A stretch of 42,231 nucleotides of DNA, from the NCBI GenBank assembly GCA_002482965.1, contig DLGZ01000021.1, positions 1 to 42,231 of the forward strand, given 5' to 3'. The notes below the pieces were generated by a model. That model ran no database searches. It was not told the origin of the DNA and saw only the letters and a program-made list of their open reading frames with translations. Shown one piece after another: positions 40,579-42,231 of the stretch (within the stretch, counting starts at the first letter, position 1; every line of letters begins with the position of its first letter). Origin of the DNA: Verrucomicrobiaceae bacterium UBA7681 (lineage in GTDB: Bacteria > Verrucomicrobiota > Verrucomicrobiia > Verrucomicrobiales > Verrucomicrobiaceae). Both the position numbers and the translations under genes were made by a program.

Positions 40579-42231
40579 TCACTTCTTCACAAACTCCACC
40601 TTCCCGCTTTTCATCGTGGCGGTGATGTGATCGCCGTCTTTGAAGCCGCCTTCTAGGACGGCGAGGGAGAGGGGATCGAGGAGGTGTTTTTGGATGGCGC
40701 GTTTGAGGGGGCGGGCGCCGTAAACGGGGTCGAAGCCGGCGTCGGCGAGGTAGCGGGTGGTGTCGTCGGTGACGGTGAGGTGGATGTTCTGCTTGGCGAG
40801 GCGATCAATGACGCGCTGGAGCTGGATCTTGACGATCTGATCGAGCTGGGCGGCGTCGAGGCGGTCGAAGATGACGATCTCGTCGATGCGGTTGAGGAAC
40901 TCGGGGCGGAAGAACTGCTTGAGGCTGTCGCGCACGAGGGCATCGCGCTGCTCAGGATTGCTGACGTCCTGGATGGCGTTGCTGCCGATGTTGCTGGTCA
41001 TGATGAGGACCGTGTTTTTGAAATCGACCGTGCGGCCCTGGCCGTCGGTGATGCGGCCGTCGTCGAGGACTTGGAGCAGGACGTTGAAGACATCGGGGTG
41101 GGCTTTTTCGACTTCATCGAAGAGCACGACGCTGTAGGGGCGGCGGCGGACGGTTTCGCTGAGCTGGCCGCCTTCTTCGTAACCGACGTAGCCGGGAGGC
41201 GCGCCGATGAGACGGCTGACGCTGTGTTTCTCCATGTATTCGCTCATGTCGATGCGAGTCATGGCGGTGTCATCATCGAAGAGGAATTCGGCGAGGGCTT
41301 TGCAGAGCTCGGTCTTGCCGACGCCGGTGGGGCCGAGGAAGAGGAAGCTGCCGATGGGGCGGTTCTCATCCTGAATGCCGGCACGCGCACGGCGTACGGC
41401 ATTGCTGACGGCGTGGATGGCGTCCTTCTGGCCGATGACGCGTTGGCTGAGGCGCTCCTCCATTTTGACGAGCTTGGAGCGCTCGCCTTCCTGGAGGCGT
41501 GAGACGGGAATGCCGGTCCAGTTGGCAACGACGCGGGCGATGTCGTCCTCGGTGACTTCTTCGCGGAGCAAGGCGTGAGCGGCCCGCGGCTGGGAGGCTT
41601 CGACGGGGGCGGCGCTGAGCTTTTTTTCGAGGTCGGGGATGAGGCCATATTGGATCTCTCCGGCGCGACCGAAGTCGCCACGGCGCTGGGCCTGTTCTTG
41701 TTCGGTGCGCAGGCGGTCGATCTCCTCCTTCACCTTGCGTCCGGCATCGACGGATTCTTTTTCCTTCATCCACTGCGCTTTGAGGGCAGAGGAGTTTTCT
41801 TTGAGATCGGCGATCTCCTTGTCGAGTTTTTCGAGGCGGGCTTTGGAGGCGGCGTCCTTTTCTTTTTTCAGGGCCTGGCGTTCCATCTCGCTCTGCATGA
41901 CCTGACGTTCGATGACGTCGATTTCGGTGGGCATGGAGTCGAGCTCGATCTTGATGCGGCTGGCGGCTTCGTCCACGAGGTCGATGGCTTTGTCCGGCAG
42001 GAAGCGGTCGGTGATGTAGCGATTGCTCAGGGTGGCGGCGGCAATGATGGCGCCGTCTTGAATGCGCACGCCGTGGTGGACTTCATAGCGTTCTTTCAAA
42101 CCGCGCAGGATGGCGATGGTGTCTTCCACGCTGGGTTCGCCGACTTTCACGGGCTGGAAGCGACGCTCCAGTGCAGGGTCTTTCTCGATGTATTTGCGAT
42201 ACTCGTCGAGGGTGGTCGCGCCGATGCAGCG
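40579..42231 (-). CDS. clpB: Chaperone ClpB, C-terminal part
   Basis: The frame is open to the right edge and covers 550 residues at the C-terminal end. The edge has RCIGATTLDEYRKYIE and ERRFQPVKV from NBD1. A long charged coiled-coil middle domain (EMERQALKKEKDAASKARLE) follows, then NBD2 with GPTGVGKTE (Walker A), VVLFDEVEKAHPD (Walker B) and RIDEIVIFDRLD, and GARPLKRAIQKHLLDP close to the C-terminus. ClpB threads aggregated proteins with the DnaK system. The N-terminus is outside the window. Confidence 0.93.
   Translation of the reverse strand, partial: RCIGATTLDEYRKYIEKDPALERRFQPVKVGEPSVEDTIAILRGLKERYEVHHGVRIQDGAIIAAATLSNRYITDRFLPDKAIDLVDEAASRIKIELDSMPTEIDVIERQVMQSEMERQALKKEKDAASKARLEKLDKEIADLKENSSALKAQWMKEKESVDAGRKVKEEIDRLRTEQEQAQRRGDFGRAGEIQYGLIPDLEKKLSAAPVEASQPRAAHALLREEVTEDDIARVVANWTGIPVSRLQEGERSKLVKMEERLSQRVIGQKDAIHAVSNAVRRARAGIQDENRPIGSFLFLGPTGVGKTELCKALAEFLFDDDTAMTRIDMSEYMEKHSVSRLIGAPPGYVGYEEGGQLSETVRRRPYSVVLFDEVEKAHPDVFNVLLQVLDDGRITDGQGRTVDFKNTVLIMTSNIGSNAIQDVSNPEQRDALVRDSLKQFFRPEFLNRIDEIVIFDRLDAAQLDQIVKIQLQRVIDRLAKQNIHLTVTDDTTRYLADAGFDPVYGARPLKRAIQKHLLDPLSLAVLEGGFKDGDHITATMKSGKVEFVKK

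Noticed and set aside
40684..41502. Plus-strand Glu/Asp/Ala-rich frame opposite clpB
   Set aside because: It is the antisense of GC-rich clpB codons; ClpB motifs are clear on the minus strand.

Overview
The gene content and style fit a member of the Verrucomicrobia (Prosthecobacter/Verrucomicrobium-like). Indicators are a secreted sulfatase, a Tat-type Gfo/Idh/MocA oxidoreductase, a receiver-metallo-beta-lactamase fusion, a divergent planctomycete/verrucomicrobia-type integrase, and GC-rich chromosomal flanks with lower-GC accessory patches. This assignment is inferred from protein style, not from a marker gene.

The window splits at a tRNA-Pro(CGG) gene at 26622-26698. Left of it (1 to about 26.6 kb) is a genomic island whose left end lies outside the window. 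Its first part (1-4935, all + strand) is a plasmid- or phage-like DNA-processing module: the end of a RecB/Cas4-like nuclease, two small membrane proteins, a WGR-domain ATP-dependent DNA ligase, a DnaN-like sliding clamp with an extra C-terminal tail, a 60-residue protein and a DUF932-like protein. Four hairpins sit just upstream of start codons here. Two of them have unrelated stems but the same structured loop.

The core of the island (about 5.1-21.1 kb) is a complete type 3 BREX phage-defence operon: brxF, brxC, pglXI, brxHII, pglZ, brxA. Two cargo genes (an AlbA_2/ATPase protein and a GIY-YIG nuclease-like protein) lie between brxC and pglXI. A small ASCH/PUA-like gene lies between pglXI and brxHII. 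The last four genes overlap by 4 bp each (ATGA or GTGA), which indicates translational coupling. Downstream, on the opposite strand, are an HNH endonuclease and a protein ending in a DUF2325 domain. A PHP/polymerase-X-like gene broken by three frameshifts follows, and then a divergent tyrosine recombinase next to the tRNA.

Right of the tRNA (26.7-42.2 kb) is apparently ordinary chromosome. It holds the receiver-MBL protein convergent with a hybrid histidine kinase, a two-gene oxidoreductase/NagA-like operon, a DUF1287 protein, RecJ, a DUF3592-like protein, a sulfatase, a membrane protein coupled to a flavodoxin-like protein, an internally duplicated basic protein, a coiled-coil zinc-ribbon protein, a DUF2199-like protein and the C-terminal part of ClpB. 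Two intergenic regions there carry short repeats.

Working model: an integrative element carrying its own clamp, ligase and nuclease entered near tRNA-Pro and brought a BREX-3 defence island with nuclease and sensor-like accessory genes. All functions are read from motifs by eye; no database search was run.
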